64,000 nucleotides of DNA from Lingula anatina (Eukaryota > Brachiopoda > Lingulata > Lingulida > Lingulidae), in contig NW_019775634.1 in the NCBI RefSeq assembly GCF_001039355.2, forward strand, positions 204,316 through 268,315, read 5' to 3'. A program made the position numbers and the translations under genes. Shown here in pieces: positions 36,060 through 48,804 of this stretch. The notes below the pieces were generated by a model, which saw nothing but the letters and a program-made list of their open reading frames with translations, searched no databases and was not told the origin of the DNA. Each line of letters starts with the position of its first letter. Position 1 is the first letter of the stretch.

Positions 36060-38940
36060 CCAAAAAAGGATTGTGGTTGTGTTTCTGTTTACTTTTCAAA
36101 ACTCCAAAAAATGTTAATAGTAAGACCGACTTTTAGTTCCACTTTAATTTTTATCTTGCAACTTCATAAACAAAATGTTTAAAGAAACATGCTATAGATA
36201 CGACAGAGTGATAACGACCGAGGCGCTGCCGATGTCGTTATTTATCACTTCTGAGGTTTATAAATATCATCTTGACCTCATAGTCAATAATTGTATATTA
36301 TTTTTATTTGTGGATAAGAATTTTCGACAATGTATCGGTTTGCCCCTTTGTTTGTGGTCAAATATTTGGCCGTTGATGGAGGTCACAATTTCAGATTTTG
36401 GTTTAAAAAAATTCCTGTAGATTTGATAATTGCATGGCCTAGTCTGAACACTATTAATTTTCACCAGAGACATTAGTCTGGAAGGTGTCCCTCGATATCT
36501 TCTCAATCCATCTCCATAACTGCCAGAGCAATTCATGTTTATAGATTTTGTTTAAAAAGTCTTAAACAATAAACATTGAAGTCCGTTAGCCAATTTTCTT
36601 AAGTCAGTAGAAAGCGCGACTGTTTGTCCTTGCGAAACAATGACCGCTATTGCCGGTGTGACAGGAATAGAAGTATGGGGTCTCACATGACTAGCACGGG
36701 TTACAGATAATCGGAAGTATTGGGAACAGTATATCAGCCGAACACCGGCTTAACGTTAACAAAATTATGGACAACTGAAAATTAACTACCATTCCTGTCA
36801 CAACCGAATGAAACGGTCTTTGTCACATTTCTGTCGTTGTGGGAATACTGCAGTACGGGACCGAATGTGGACTTGCGCCAAATATTTATTTCTTGGGTCA
36901 ACCGTCTCAATTTATTTTTTCAATGAAGAGAAAACAAATCTTCAAAGTAAGTTCAATTTATTGGCAGATGTGCTATGTTTACCACTAAGAAGCATAATCT
37001 GAAACATATTCTCTCAATAATTGCTCCACATACCATTGACGCATAACAATAAAAACATACCTTGCACAACAAAAATATTGCAATAAAAGGGAATAATGGG
37101 AGGTATAAATAAATAATCAACCCAAACCATTACAGTGCCTTGTACACAACAAACATTTCACGAACCTGACAAAACGGAGCTCTCTTTAAACATCTATCAG
37201 GTTTTGGTTAACTGGGTGTAGACTCTCAATAAATACTCTGAATTAAGAAATGAAATTCTAATTTTAAAAATATCTAGTTGAAATAATTTGTCATTTTATA
37301 ATAAGTTACAAAAATTGGATTCTAATTGAGCAGCCTTTGGAACAGACCTTTTAAACTGAGGGAGTTATGATAAATTTCTTGATAACTTCAATAATTATTA
37401 CAAAATTTGAAATATGAATCACATCATCATGGTTTTGTTTTTTTCAGGCCAATTTATACTATAATTTATTACAATAATTACTGTCACCAACATATCAAAC
37501 ATTTTTGCCAATATACATTCCAATGCAAAATTACAACATATCCAAGCACCATTTCTGTATCTGCAAACACATATGCCAATACTTATCATAACCTTCCAAA
37601 GACAATTTCATTTTCTTAACAACATTTCAGCACCACAATATTGGATCTATGCTTAACTATTGTTCTTCAGCTAAAAAAAAAAAGTGGTCCACATAAGTTA
37701 AGTATCTGCCTAAAACTTTGGCCACATTGGCCTTGCCCTTTTGTCCTAAAACAGGCACCACATTTCATAAAAAAAATACTACTGTTTTTCCCATTCACAA
37801 ATATTTCTATTCAAAATCCAGCAACTTTTTAAAGGTTCTTTTCTGCAAGCAAAGTAGGGGTGTCACCATTGACAGGATATTCTTATATATGTGACAAGTT
37901 TCCAAATGCACTTTTTTCCATCAACTAATCACTTGCTATCTAATTTGTTCAGAGGGGGAGGGGGTCAGCAAACCTTTGTATATCTTAGCAGTTTTAAGTA
38001 TTTACCTACAACAACAAAGCAAAGCAAATATGATGTGGTTTAAATGACATGTGAGAAGTAACATGAAAAGTCACTAGCACAAAAACCATCAATCAAACAT
38101 CATCGCTGAGTGTGTCCCAATTACTCAAGTACATAATAAATAAACTAATAGAGCAGTGAAGATGTGCCTTTCATGCCCTTACAAAATAGTCCTCCTCTAC
38201 TGGCTTATATCTGATGAGCAGAGTGAGGAAAAAGTTTTCCTTGTGCCCCATTCCCCCACAGTGAATTCTAGGATATGGCAGTGTTCACCCCCCACCACCC
38301 CTGACCAAATGGTGCAAACACGAGACAACTCAAATTTCTTGCATGGAAGCTCATTAGTACTTCCTACTTCACAGAAATGGAAGGACACAAGTAAATCTAC
38401 ACTCTCAATGACATACCACATATTTTTTCATCCTAAAAATTCAGTCAAGCATCTACTATCGAATTCCATACAAACACCGGCATCAGAAAGATACCACAGT
38501 GGCTTATGGCACTGGGCAAGTCTTAACCAACTATTGACAGGGATTGCATATATCTGTGTTATATCAAATGTTATAATGCCACAATTCCTCATCACAATGT
38601 GAAGAACACGGACACAAAATGATCACACAGCAGATAGACCAGCCCAGCTTACTGCTACACTGGAACAATTCTCAACTTACTGTCCCATCAAAATAAGGGA
38701 TATGTTAACCCTCCAATTTCTTCATCAAAAATGAAAAAAAAAAAAATTAGATTTCATTTGCTGCATATATTACGATAGCCTTTAAACACTGAAATATGCC
38801 ATTGGGGTAGTCATGAACTAATAAGAGTTCGTCTTTAGTGTAAATGAGAGTGGTCTTTAAACCTTAACAATGCTTCCCACTTTTAGAAGCATTACTGATC
38901 AGTGTAAAATAGAAACCCTATATATCAACCTATGCTGCCC
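36060..38940. other. Non-coding stretch, probably including the OTUD5 3' untranslated region
   Basis: No coding exon recognised. The right part lies directly downstream of the OTUD5 stop codon on the minus strand and probably contains its 3' untranslated region; the end point cannot be fixed. Confidence 0.5.
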
Positions 38941-38951
38941 TGCAGTGTGTG

Positions 38952-41900
38952 TTAGCTGTTTCCGCTGGATGAGGATTGTTTACTTGTGCCAGCAGCGTTC
39001 TTCCTCAGACTGTCCAGATATTCTTGTTGCGACTGGGCCATCACTTGAGCCAGGATGTCGTCATCATCAGTGACCCAGTCTGAAAGGTCTGGAAAGTGAA
39101 AGTGGAAGTCAAAAACAAAAGAACTAACATACACACACTTGGAGCATTAGTAAGGACAAAAAGGACAAAAAATAAAAAAAAATTGAATATTAGAAAGTTC
39201 AACTTTGGAAATAAATGGTCTGGTCTTTTAGTAATTTCATACTGATCTTTTTTTTTTAATGAACATTTAAGTATATATTGAACCATAATTCTATCAATTA
39301 TTATTTTTTGTTTCAATTGGGAGAATAAAAATACAAGTGAACCAGTAATCTCAATATGCTTACTAAATGCATTTGGTGGAAGTTGATTCATAATGGAAGC
39401 TGTTTCAGAAAAAGAGGCCACACCCCCACAGGCCCCAGGAGGTGAGGGGCTTCGGTTCAGCACTCCACTTGACCCAGGCTTTGGGGACCCAGCACACGCA
39501 CCTTGGTCTAAAATTAAAAAAGAACCTACAGCACTCTCATTAGAATAACAGCATGTCCATCAAGATTCCTGAATCTAAACAAAAAAATCAATTTTTTTTT
39601 CTTGGTGTCCTCTATCAGAGATCTTGGTTCTGTATATAGAGACGAGGGAATAGAGCTGCACCCTTTACTAATCCTAATTCAGTAAACAGGATTAGAATTT
39701 AAAGCCAAAGCAAAATATTCTTTTACGGCTCAAGTAGCTGAAGTTTAGAAAAACAAAGGAATATTTGGTTCCGTACCATTCTGTACAGGTAGCTTGGGTG
39801 GCGGGGGTGACGGCAGAGCTTCAGAAGTGTCCATCCTATTCGGACTGTTCTGTCCAGAGTTATTAGCGCTACGGTTTCTTGGTGACCGCACAGCGTGAGT
39901 GGTGACATTGACAGGTGACAGCCCTTCCCTCCAGGTGAAGGACTGTCCATCTGCCATAGAACTGCTGCTACAGGTAGCACTGGCACTTTTAGACTGAAAG
40001 AAACAAGACTTCATATCAATTTATATTACAATCCACATGATACACCTAGCTGATTAAGGTAAAAAAAAACAACTAAACAGAGTCATATGAGTGTATCCAG
40101 ACCTATAAAACATTAGATTTCATATTATGAAGCATGACCAGAAGTCCGTTTTAACAAGTTGGCTGACGTGATCATAGTGAGACGGTGTTAGTTTCTTATC
40201 TATTTTGAAACAACTTACCTTTTTTAATATTACACAAAATATCAGCCTTAAGACTTTCATATGGAACAATTTTGTTATCATAGATAATATCGCAAATAAT
40301 TTTAAAAAAATAGAAATATAAAAAGCAGTCACTTTAAATACATTCAAATACAAGTCTTCAATGGACCAGTAAATGACAATTAAATCAAAGATACTGTTTA
40401 ACGATAAGTAACTTCTTAAAACATGTCCATTCTGAATTACATCTAACAAAACCTGTACAAGCATTTTGAGATTAGGTAAAGCACTATAACAGAATGAAGT
40501 AAAAAGTCTCTTTGTCATACTGATGCTTGTCCTTTTGCTCTTTTCTCATTCTCGCGGAGCCATTGTAAGTAGGACTCGCGAGCCACTTGCTCCTCCATGG
40601 TCTCCTGGGTGAGCTCCCAGTCTGTTTCTCGCATTTTATCGTCTAACATAGTCTGAAGTGAAGATGAAAAATAAGTTCAGTGAATAAGTTAATGGTTTCT
40701 TAATGGGGTTATATCTGACTTTTATGTTTTTGACAAAATTTCAAAAGGCCATGTCCCAGAGACAAAAAAATATATACATTTAGCCACTTTATTATCACTC
40801 AAGGAAAGATGAAAGACCCTCACTCTAACACTTGTAGTTATCAGCATCATTTGAAATGAAAAAAGTAAATCAAATTGCACTTCTTATCTATGGACAATTT
40901 ACTCAAACATGGTGTCATTCTGCTCCATTGCACTATGACAAAATGAGCACCAGCAATGAAAGTGCACTGACCTGCTCTATGTGGAAGTCTTCAGACTGCT
41001 TTATTGCATTATTCATAAGGTTTTTATCTGCAGACTGAAATATAGAAATACTCAACTTATACACCTCCCATCTGTCAATGAATAAAATGCAAAAAAAAAA
41101 AAAAAAATTTTTCAAGAAAAAAATAATAAAATGAATATTTGCCATGAGTAAACTTTATCGGTTTTAAAAAGAAAGAAAAACTCCTGGGTGAATGGCAGAA
41201 GTCAAGTTGATGGCGCATCAAGAGGAAAGTTTCTAAGATGAGACTGAATCCATTTTCATGGAGTATATTATGGCAGCTGAAAACAATTCCTCTGCTTCTG
41301 AATTAAAAAACAGTTCACACTTACCCCCGGTTGAAACCCTGGGAGCCCTAGGCCTACTCCCACTGTGGCTTTATATGGGTCAACCACAGAGTTATAGTGC
41401 GAGTTGTTATGGTAACTTAGCCGTACTGGTTCATTTTCTGTTTTGTATGCACCATGGAACGTATTGATTGGTTCTGAAAAATGGATCTTTTCACTGGTGA
41501 AAAAAAGATTATACATATATTTTCTAATAATAAAATTAATTAACCAAAAGCTAAGCAGGATTTCCTGGGTAACACTGTTGACAACTTCACAGAATGGATA
41601 CAGTTTAGACTAGTTGGGGGAGGTGTTGTGGATTTATGAGCCCGAAGGAGGCAATAAGAAATAGGAGAATGTGAGAGATTGGGTGCTATGGACTGGACCT
41701 GGAATTGGAACACTTGGATTTGTGCCGAAAAAAAAAAAGCGTAATTTGATAATGTTCCTTGAATAAAAAAATTAAAAACAATAATTATCCTTTTCAATTC
41801 AACTAATAATAAACAAAGTTTCACTGGTTATGTCCAAGCAAAAATGATAAAATTCCGCATGAATATTTTGTCAAATTACTGGTGCAATCTAAAATTGCTC

Positions 41901-44481
41901 TTAAGAGATCAATCAAATAATTTTTGCCACTCACTTGTTGTGTACTTGTAAACTTCTATAGGCCTATTGTATAACTCGGACATTGCCTGCATTTCTACAT
42001 GGTTACCATGGCAACTATCTAGTCTTTTGCGGTTAAGATAAGTTGTAAAATCCTCCGTGACATAATTAGAAAAATAGTCTGCATTTTTCATCTGAAAATT
42101 AAGTTCAGTGTTTAAATAAACCTGGTTAATATTTAAAAAATTTATTAATTAAGGAATCTGGCAAAAAAAAAAAAAAAAAAAAAAGGGGTGAAGGCTTCCA
42201 GACATTCGGAGACCACTTCACATTACTACATTAGTAATTAACAAGCAACAGAAAATGTGACTGGTTGTCTTAGGGATCTTTTAAAATGTGTAATGCTGAC
42301 CAAGCTAATACAAACTAACTCCATGGGGACTCTTGGTGAAATCAATCAAATTAACAGACTAGCAGGTCTCCTCTTTTTTCCAAAGTACTCATATAATCAC
42401 CAGTATCTCTGTATTCTCAATGCCAGGAGGAGGCATTTTAGTCTTTTAATGTGATTGTTTCAGGGAGAATCCCTGTGGATTGAGTCTACATAAACAAGGG
42501 CGACATAACTTATTCTTAGACTCCGTTCACATGAAAAATCTATTTTCTAAAAATCTATTTTCTATTTGCGGTATCTTGTGATCACTCCGAGCACAGCCAA
42601 GAATTAATTACAGCTTTGGAAGTAACTGGCTCGCTCTGCCAGTATTTACGCCGCGGGGCATTCAGGGCACAGACCGTGATCACAAGATACCGCGAATAGA
42701 AAATAGATTTTTAGAAAATAGATTTTTCATGTGAATGAAGCCTTATGGTCCCATACACATACAGTCAAATAATAGTTTACTTGGGTCTCCATAGGTGGGC
42801 TAGTAACTGTGGTGAGGAAAACATGGAGGTTCTGACTAAGGGTTACAATGAACATACATATTCCATTATTTTGTCTTAAGGATCTTACCATGTAGTCTAT
42901 ACATTGCTTTCTTACTAATGAATGCATCTCCTGGTCACCATACACTTGGTCAGCTGAAAAAAAATAATAAAATAAAATAAAAATCAGTGAGCAATAAGAA
43001 AAAAATAAAATCTGAAATCAGAAATTTCCTCTACTAATCTTATACAGGGATGTATTTGGGATAGAATGCTATAATGCTAAAAATAAAAGATTAATTCTAT
43101 GAAAGGTTCTGAGTACTGTTTCAAAATAGTCCAAATTTCCAATAAAATCAACCTTTTCTGTGCAAATGTTCTTACATAATATGTACGCATTACTTACACA
43201 CAGCTCGAAATAAGCATGCTCCATCTTCCTTCATCTTTTTGATAGCAAAGTGTCGCTTCTTCTGCAGTGCAGCCTCAAACCACTGTTCTAACTAAGAAAG
43301 AGAAAGATGGGCAATAAAGGCAATATTTATCAATTCTAGACATCTAGCCATACAATATCTACATGCAAGGGTCTGAAAAATCTAATAAAACTTGCATTTT
43401 ATCCTTTATCTCATTTAGGGGTTTTTCTCACGATTAGGAGTACAGACATACAGGTCATCCAATTACCACCTGTAATTTCTTTTAAAATTTCAGGAAGTCC
43501 AAGTATACTTAAAGCCATCACATTTCCCAAAAACTCATAAGCTGTCCAGCCGTCTTTGAAAATATAGGCTGTCCAGTGATGCTGGTGGCCGTCCAAATGA
43601 TGGCTAGACGGTTTGCTGGGAAAACCCTTGATCTCATTTATAATATCATTTTCTATTGTCAAACACGTGATTATAAAGCCTGATTAATGAAAAGGGAAAA
43701 ACCAGGTAGCCCTTCTACAGCAGACCACAGCCAGCAATTTTAAAGACTAGGTCCTTTTTTGGGAAAAAGTGAACCTTATACTATGAAACCTATGCATACC
43801 TAGATCAAATTTACATGGAGCATGCCTTTGCTTGGCTACGTGCCTTTCTAAGAGACGGCCAGACAAACAGCTCATCATGTACAGAAATATGTAACATATC
43901 ACACATATGGGTAGTAAACAAAAACTGAACTGCAAATTATCTGAATTCCTAACTAAACCTGTAATTTACAGCTACATGTATGGGTTTGATTTTATAATAA
44001 TAACATAAATATTTCAACACTCCCACTTCAGGTGTACCTCTTCTAGATTTTCCCGACATTTGGGTGTGGTATATTCATCTTCACTATTATATCCTTCATT
44101 TAACTCTTCATTATCAGCAGTATTTTGTGAGCTACAGCTAGGATGTGACGAGAGCCCCGTCGCTTCTCTGTGCGGCCGAGACTCGCTCCTTTGCTTTCTA
44201 CTTCTGTGACTGTGGGTGGGAGATCTGTGACGCCTTTTATTATGACTAGAGCTCCCTTCTCGGGATTCAAACTCTTCAAACGTCCCTCCTGGGTCGTGGG
44301 TTGTTAATTTACTGTCTCTAGAGCTAGTATGAGTCCATCTAGGGGGTGAATTTCGGGCCCTTCCTGCCCTTTGCTCGCTAACAGTTGTTGAGCTGTGACC
44401 GTGAATATGACTTTGTGAATGTTCACCCGATTCTTGTTCATTCTTCTCCTTTGCTTGCTTCTTTTTGGGCAAGATTGTCAT
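38952..44481 (-). CDS. OTUD5: OTU domain deubiquitinase OTUD5 (DUBA), ten exons
   Basis: Ovarian-tumour-family cysteine protease that removes ubiquitin chains; vertebrate OTUD5 trims K48/K63 chains and damps interferon signalling. Exons assigned on the minus strand: 44481-44038, 43291-43198, 42953-42889, 42091-41935, 41473-41325, 41034-40972, 40652-40521, 39993-39777, 39507-39364 and 39088-38952. All are GT/AG with consistent phases, giving 533 residues (human about 571). The start MTILPKKK matches the family. Catalytic motif [11 protein letters not shown] has the Cys near residue 174, and the His near 279 lies in [15 protein letters not shown] near 130-137 keeps the serine phosphorylated by CK2 in human OTUD5. 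A ubiquitin-interacting motif ([20 protein letters not shown]) sits near the C-terminus. The N-terminal region is Ser/Arg/His-rich instead of Gly/Pro-rich as in mammals. Introns carry a MITE and homopolymer tracts. Confidence 0.96.
42163..42184. repeat. Poly-A tract
   Basis: About 22 A within an OTUD5 intron. Confidence 0.9.
42519..42742. mobile_element. 224-bp MITE in an OTUD5 intron, TTA target site
   Basis: Inverted arms of about 66 bp with few mismatches: TTCACATGAAAAATCTATTT on the left and its complement on the right, continuing to GCGGTATCTTGTGATCAC. Flanking TTA at 42516-42518 and 42743-42745. Non-coding. A TTA target and GRCT-type ends fit PIF/Harbinger MITEs; the superfamily is inference. 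Inserted in the intron between the third and fourth coding exons. Confidence 0.8.
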
Positions 44482-44592
44482 TCTGTGATGCTTGAGATAT
44501 TAATTTGTGCAGACGAGTATACAATTTAGGAGCTTACTAACAGGTATTCGAGATATTTTTCACACAAGTTTCTCTCTCTTGGATTTTCTGGT

Positions 44593-44616
44593 AAGATGGC
44601 GACAGTGGTGACGTCA
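44593..44616. promoter_or_regulatory. YY1-like site and CRE upstream of OTUD5
   Basis: AAGATGGCG (44593-44601), the YY1 core in its frequent near-start-site form, is followed 8 bp on by the palindromic cAMP-response element TGACGTCA (44609-44616). Both lie about 110-135 bp upstream of the OTUD5 ATG. Binding is inferred from sequence only. Confidence 0.6.
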
Positions 44617-44649
44617 CAGTCTCATAGCGAGTGTAGCGCCCTCTCCAAA

Positions 44650-45690
44650 CATTGAATCAGCTGGCACACACAGCAACTAAACTAATCAATAAGCCATATT
44701 CCATTCCGGTACGCACTTTCCTGCGCATGACATAAAAACCTTTTGCAGGAATTTAAGAGGCTTATTGGAAAGGTTAGTCAAACTTCTTTGCAAAAATCTA
44801 GTATGATTCATAAAACAAAATATCTTAATCTGTGTATGTAATCTACCGGTATGTAGGCCCCTACTGTTTTGTAGTCTAGAGGCTGGGTGGGTTGGATTCG
44901 CTTTGAGGGGTTTGCGCGCTGGTTAAGGGTGAAGGGTAATTATAAACTAGAAAAAACAAACTAAATAATCAAATCAATCAAAGCATTTGAGAGAACTTAT
45001 AAAATGTTTTCCTATAAAATCTTACTCTCTCCCTAGAAGAAGTACGTTATATTGTTTTATTTCAAGTGATGTCCCTATTAGCGCCCTTGGCCCTTGATAT
45101 TTTTATTTCCAGTTTTTTATTGTGCCCCACTCAACCACTTAGCTAAATCCTGGACCTTGCCATTTCCTGGGAAAAGGGACAACAACAACAAAAAATATCA
45201 CAAATAAAGGCGTGCAAGGACTTGCTAAATGTATTAAGAGGTATGCCTAATGCTTCTTCAGCCTTCCGAACGGTCCTCATCAGTCGCATCCAGCTGGAGT
45301 GTTTCAAGTAGAAAAAAATGCGTTTAGGAGGAGTTCAGTGATTAAAAATTAGAAGTTTTTTCTTTCTTTAATTTCTTTCTTTTCTTTTCTGGTAGTGGTG
45401 GGCATATTAAAATAGTAAAATATCAAAACGAATATATAAAGAAAAAATGCGTTTTTGAATTCAAATATTACTGTGTGAACTACAAAAGTTACTAAAATAT
45501 TTGTATGGGAAACGCGTTGAAAGATCAAAGAAAGATCAAAGGTCGTAAACCATTGTTTACGTGCCTACAGTTTGTATTGTTATCAACATCTCGCAATTTC
45601 TGTTGGGAATACACAAACAAGGCGTTACATGTCAGCTTCATCATGACAAAATATATTTTATTTATTTCTCACAAGAAGAAAAAGAACAAT
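44650..45690. other. Non-coding stretch between OTUD5 and the EF-hand array
   Basis: No exon recognised. Contains T-rich simple sequence near 45350-45400. The right end enters the downstream flank of EF-hand gene 1. Confidence 0.5.
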
Positions 45691-45703
45691 GATCAGAGTG
45701 ACT

Positions 45704-47046
45704 TTAAGTCGTTATTCTTTTATCTCCGTAGAAAAGTGATGCTGGGGATTCCTCATTTTCGTGGTAAAAATGCTCGCACCCATAGATAAACTCTTCATTA
45801 CTTATCATCCCATTTCCATCTCTGTCCGTTGCATTGAATGAGACAACGAACGAAGCCGGATCGTTCCGAAAAATTACGAGAAATACCGAATATTCATTAA
45901 TAGAAATCGCGCCACTGCAGTCTTCATCTATGATGTGGAACCATTCCTCACACCAGTCAAGCCCCTTGTCTTCCATGGTGTAATCCTGTACATATTGCGA
46001 GAGGATGTCGACGAAGTCCTCGATGCGGAATGTGGTCTTGAAATGAGTAAACTCGTTAAACCAATAAGTCACCCATATGCTTTCCATAAATCCTTTCACT
46101 GCTTTAACTCTCCACGAAGGTAATTTGGCACCTCTTTCGGCCGTTAAATCAACGAACTCGTGATGGTCCACTTCTCCGTCATCATTTGCGTCATATGACT
46201 TAAAGAAATGCCACAATTTTTTTCTCCAATACGAGCTAGGTGCAGCGGCTTTTTCAGTAATCTAAAAAAAGGGGAGAAAAAGAAACAATGAAGTAGAATA
46301 AAATTAGATAAAATAAAAAGGAACAAATAAAATTAAATTGAATAGAAAGAAATAATAATGATAATAAGGAGGATAATGGAGAACATTGCAGCGTGCAGTA
46401 TCCGTGTTGGAGGTCCTAAATACATGTACCGTCTACCACTCCTCTGCAGTCTCGTCCATGTAGACATATCATATTCAGTCACTGTTGGCTTTACATTTAA
46501 TTAAATATTCTTCCATACTGTCAAAGTAATGATAAAATACGAAAATAAAGAAAAAAATCAAAATGCACTCAAAGTTGTACAGCTAATTTCCATAGTTTTC
46601 TTTGGGCTATTTCCATAAAAAGCGTGTAATCCATTGTTGCAGGACTGTCAAAAATGGAAGAACAATTTAGAAATGGTGTCTTAAATTTGATACAGATAGG
46701 TGATCTGTTTTACTAGATACAGGATTCAAGCATTATTCACACCATTTGTCGTTCGTTCTCTGTCCCTGAGAAGCGGCGAAAGGGTTATTCGGAAGAAGCA
46801 TTTGGAATTATAGATTTAGATGAAATTGGCAGTGGACATTAAGTGAAAAGGCGATCAAAATCCTCACCGCCGAGTGGTCCGGTCGTACTTCTCACAAATA
46901 CATCACTATGCCTTTAATCGTTCATTTCAAATTGATTATTAAATACTTACTTGGTCGGCATACGTATAGTACTCGTTTCTCACTAGAATGACAAGTGCAG
47001 CCGTGAGAAAGAACAAGAAGGGTGAGCCCAGCGGGGTTGGTATCAT
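45704..47046 (-). CDS. EF-hand calcium-binding protein, sarcoplasmic type, with signal/anchor, gene 1 of 3
   Basis: Two exons: 47046-46951 (32 codons) and 46261-45704, giving 217 residues. Exon 1 encodes a hydrophobic leader (PFLFFLTAALVILV, residues 9-22), a signal peptide or membrane anchor. That is unusual because classical sarcoplasmic calcium-binding proteins are cytosolic. Three EF loops look functional: D56-N58-D60-E67, D144-D146-S148-E155 and D178-D180-N182-E189. The second site (around 100-115) is degenerate, as in sarcoplasmic calcium-binding proteins and calexcitins. The C-terminus ends ASLFYG plus six residues, similar in place to the family's FWGP/LYG ending. Probably a high-affinity calcium buffer or sensor in the secretory pathway. 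It is nearly identical to gene 3. Confidence 0.88.
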
Positions 47047-47084
47047 GCTTTGATATCGTCGTTCAGTCTTCAGCTGGAAGCACT

Positions 47085-47092
47085 ATGCAAAT
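47085..47092. promoter_or_regulatory. Octamer ATGCAAAT, 39 bp upstream of EF-hand gene 1
   Basis: Perfect POU/Oct motif, conserved at the same distance in all three copies (49882-49889 and 54782-54789). It may lie in the promoter or the 5' untranslated region. Confidence 0.5.
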
Positions 47093-48205
47093 GATATTGC
47101 TATGAATATTCTTCGCGATATACACGCTCTCTTATTATTCCGAGATCACCCTGTGTTTATTATAGGACTGGTTGTGCCTTTTCTTTGCCCAGCATAGTTT
47201 CAACATTTCGATATTGGCAAGGGCGTACGAAATGAGTTTTAAAAAGGCTTCAAAACCCGGGGTACATGAAGGGTTTATGCAACGTTTTATTACATCATGA
47301 TATATTTCGTCGAAAACAGTGTAAAGAAACAAACATTTCAACCAGCATGAAAAACATCATTTTGAAAAACCAAAAGCATATGTCAAAACATGATGGTATT
47401 GACAGTGAAAAGAGCTGTTGTGTTTAAATACTGGTATAATGTTGTGAACAAGCTTTTTGTTATAATTGTTGTGCGCTTGCGCGAGGAGTTGGAAATAAAG
47501 CGAGTGAATACGTGTTTTGTGGCTCGTCTCCCCCCCCCCCCCCCCAATACACAGTCTAAACAAGAGTACGTAACATGCCAGCTTCATCATGACAAATATA
47601 CATTGTATTTTATTTATTTCTCACAAGAAGAATAAGAACAGAGTGACTCTAAGTCGTTATTCTTTTACCAACGTAGAAAAGTGATGCTGGGGATTCCTCA
47701 TTTTCGTGGTAAAAGTGCTCACACCCATAGATAAACTCTTCATTACTTATCATCCCATTTCTATCTCTGTCCGTTGCATTGAATGAGACAACGAACGAAG
47801 TCGGATCGTTCCGAAAAATACCGAGAAATACCGAATATTCATTAATAGAAATCGAGTAACTGCAGTCAACATCTATAATGGGGAACCATTCCTCACACCA
47901 GTCAAGCACCGCGTCTTCCATGGTGTAATCCTGTAAATATTGCGAGAGGATGTCGACGAAGTCCTTGATACGGAATGTGCTCTTGAAATGAGTAAACTCG
48001 TTACACCAGTAAGTCACCCATGTGCTTTCCATAATTCCTTTCACTGCTTTAACTCTCCATGAAGGTAATTCGGCACCTCTTTCGGTCGTTAAATCAACGA
48101 ACTCGTGATGGTCCACTTCTCCGTCATCATTTACGTCAAATGCCTTAAATAAATGCCAATGTTTTTTTCTCCAATACGAACTAGGTGCAACAGATTTTTC
48201 AGCAA

Positions 48206-48491
48206 GGCCACACTTTTTTATTTTTATTGATGACATCCTCTGGGTACCCCAAAATCGGTGCGAGAGGGCGNTTTGAAGGTAATCCTAGAGATGAATTTGA
48301 CGGCAAAGCAGCCACATTTCCACGTGGCGATAATACGCATGCGCAGAAAGCTCATTTCCTGGCAAATTCAATAACGACGTTTGCGACAATCGACTTCGTT
48401 GGGGGGGGGGGGGGTTTTTTTTTTTTCGGAGAATGGGCGAAAATCGGTGCGCGCGCAGGATGTCATCCATAAAAATAAAAAAAGTGTGGCC
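48206..48491. mobile_element. 286-bp TIR element (GGCCACAC ends, CAA duplication) inside EF-hand gene 2
   Basis: Flanked by CAA at 48203-48205 and 48492-48494. The paralogous empty site in gene 3 (near 53915-53922) has a single CAA in the same context (CAGCAATCTAAAA). Inverted ends start GGCCACACTTTTTT and share about 35 bp through GATGACATCCT. Non-coding, contains poly-G/poly-T and one N at 48271. A 3-bp duplication is shown; I cannot assign the superfamily. Confidence 0.9.
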
Positions 48492-48804
48492 CAATCTAAA
48501 AAAAAAAAAAAATGAAAAAAAGGAACGATGAAATAGAACAGAAGTCTGTCCAGTGCCATGGTCGATTCGACCCTTGGCGACTTATGATGCCAGAATAAAA
48601 TTACATAAAATAAAATGGAACAAATAAAATGAAATTGAATAGAGTGCAATAACAGATGAACATGAGACAGATAATGGAGAACATTGTGCACAGCGTGCAG
48701 TATCCGTGTTGTAGGCCCTACATACTGTACTTGCCAGCACTCCTCTGCAGTCTCTTCCATGTAGACATATCATATTCGATCAGTCACTGTTGGCTTTACA
48801 TTTA

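Noticed and set aside
45935-46123. Open frame antisense to EF-hand exon 2 (also 53594-53782)
   Set aside because: Shadow of the coding exon on the opposite strand; duplicated only because the exon is duplicated.
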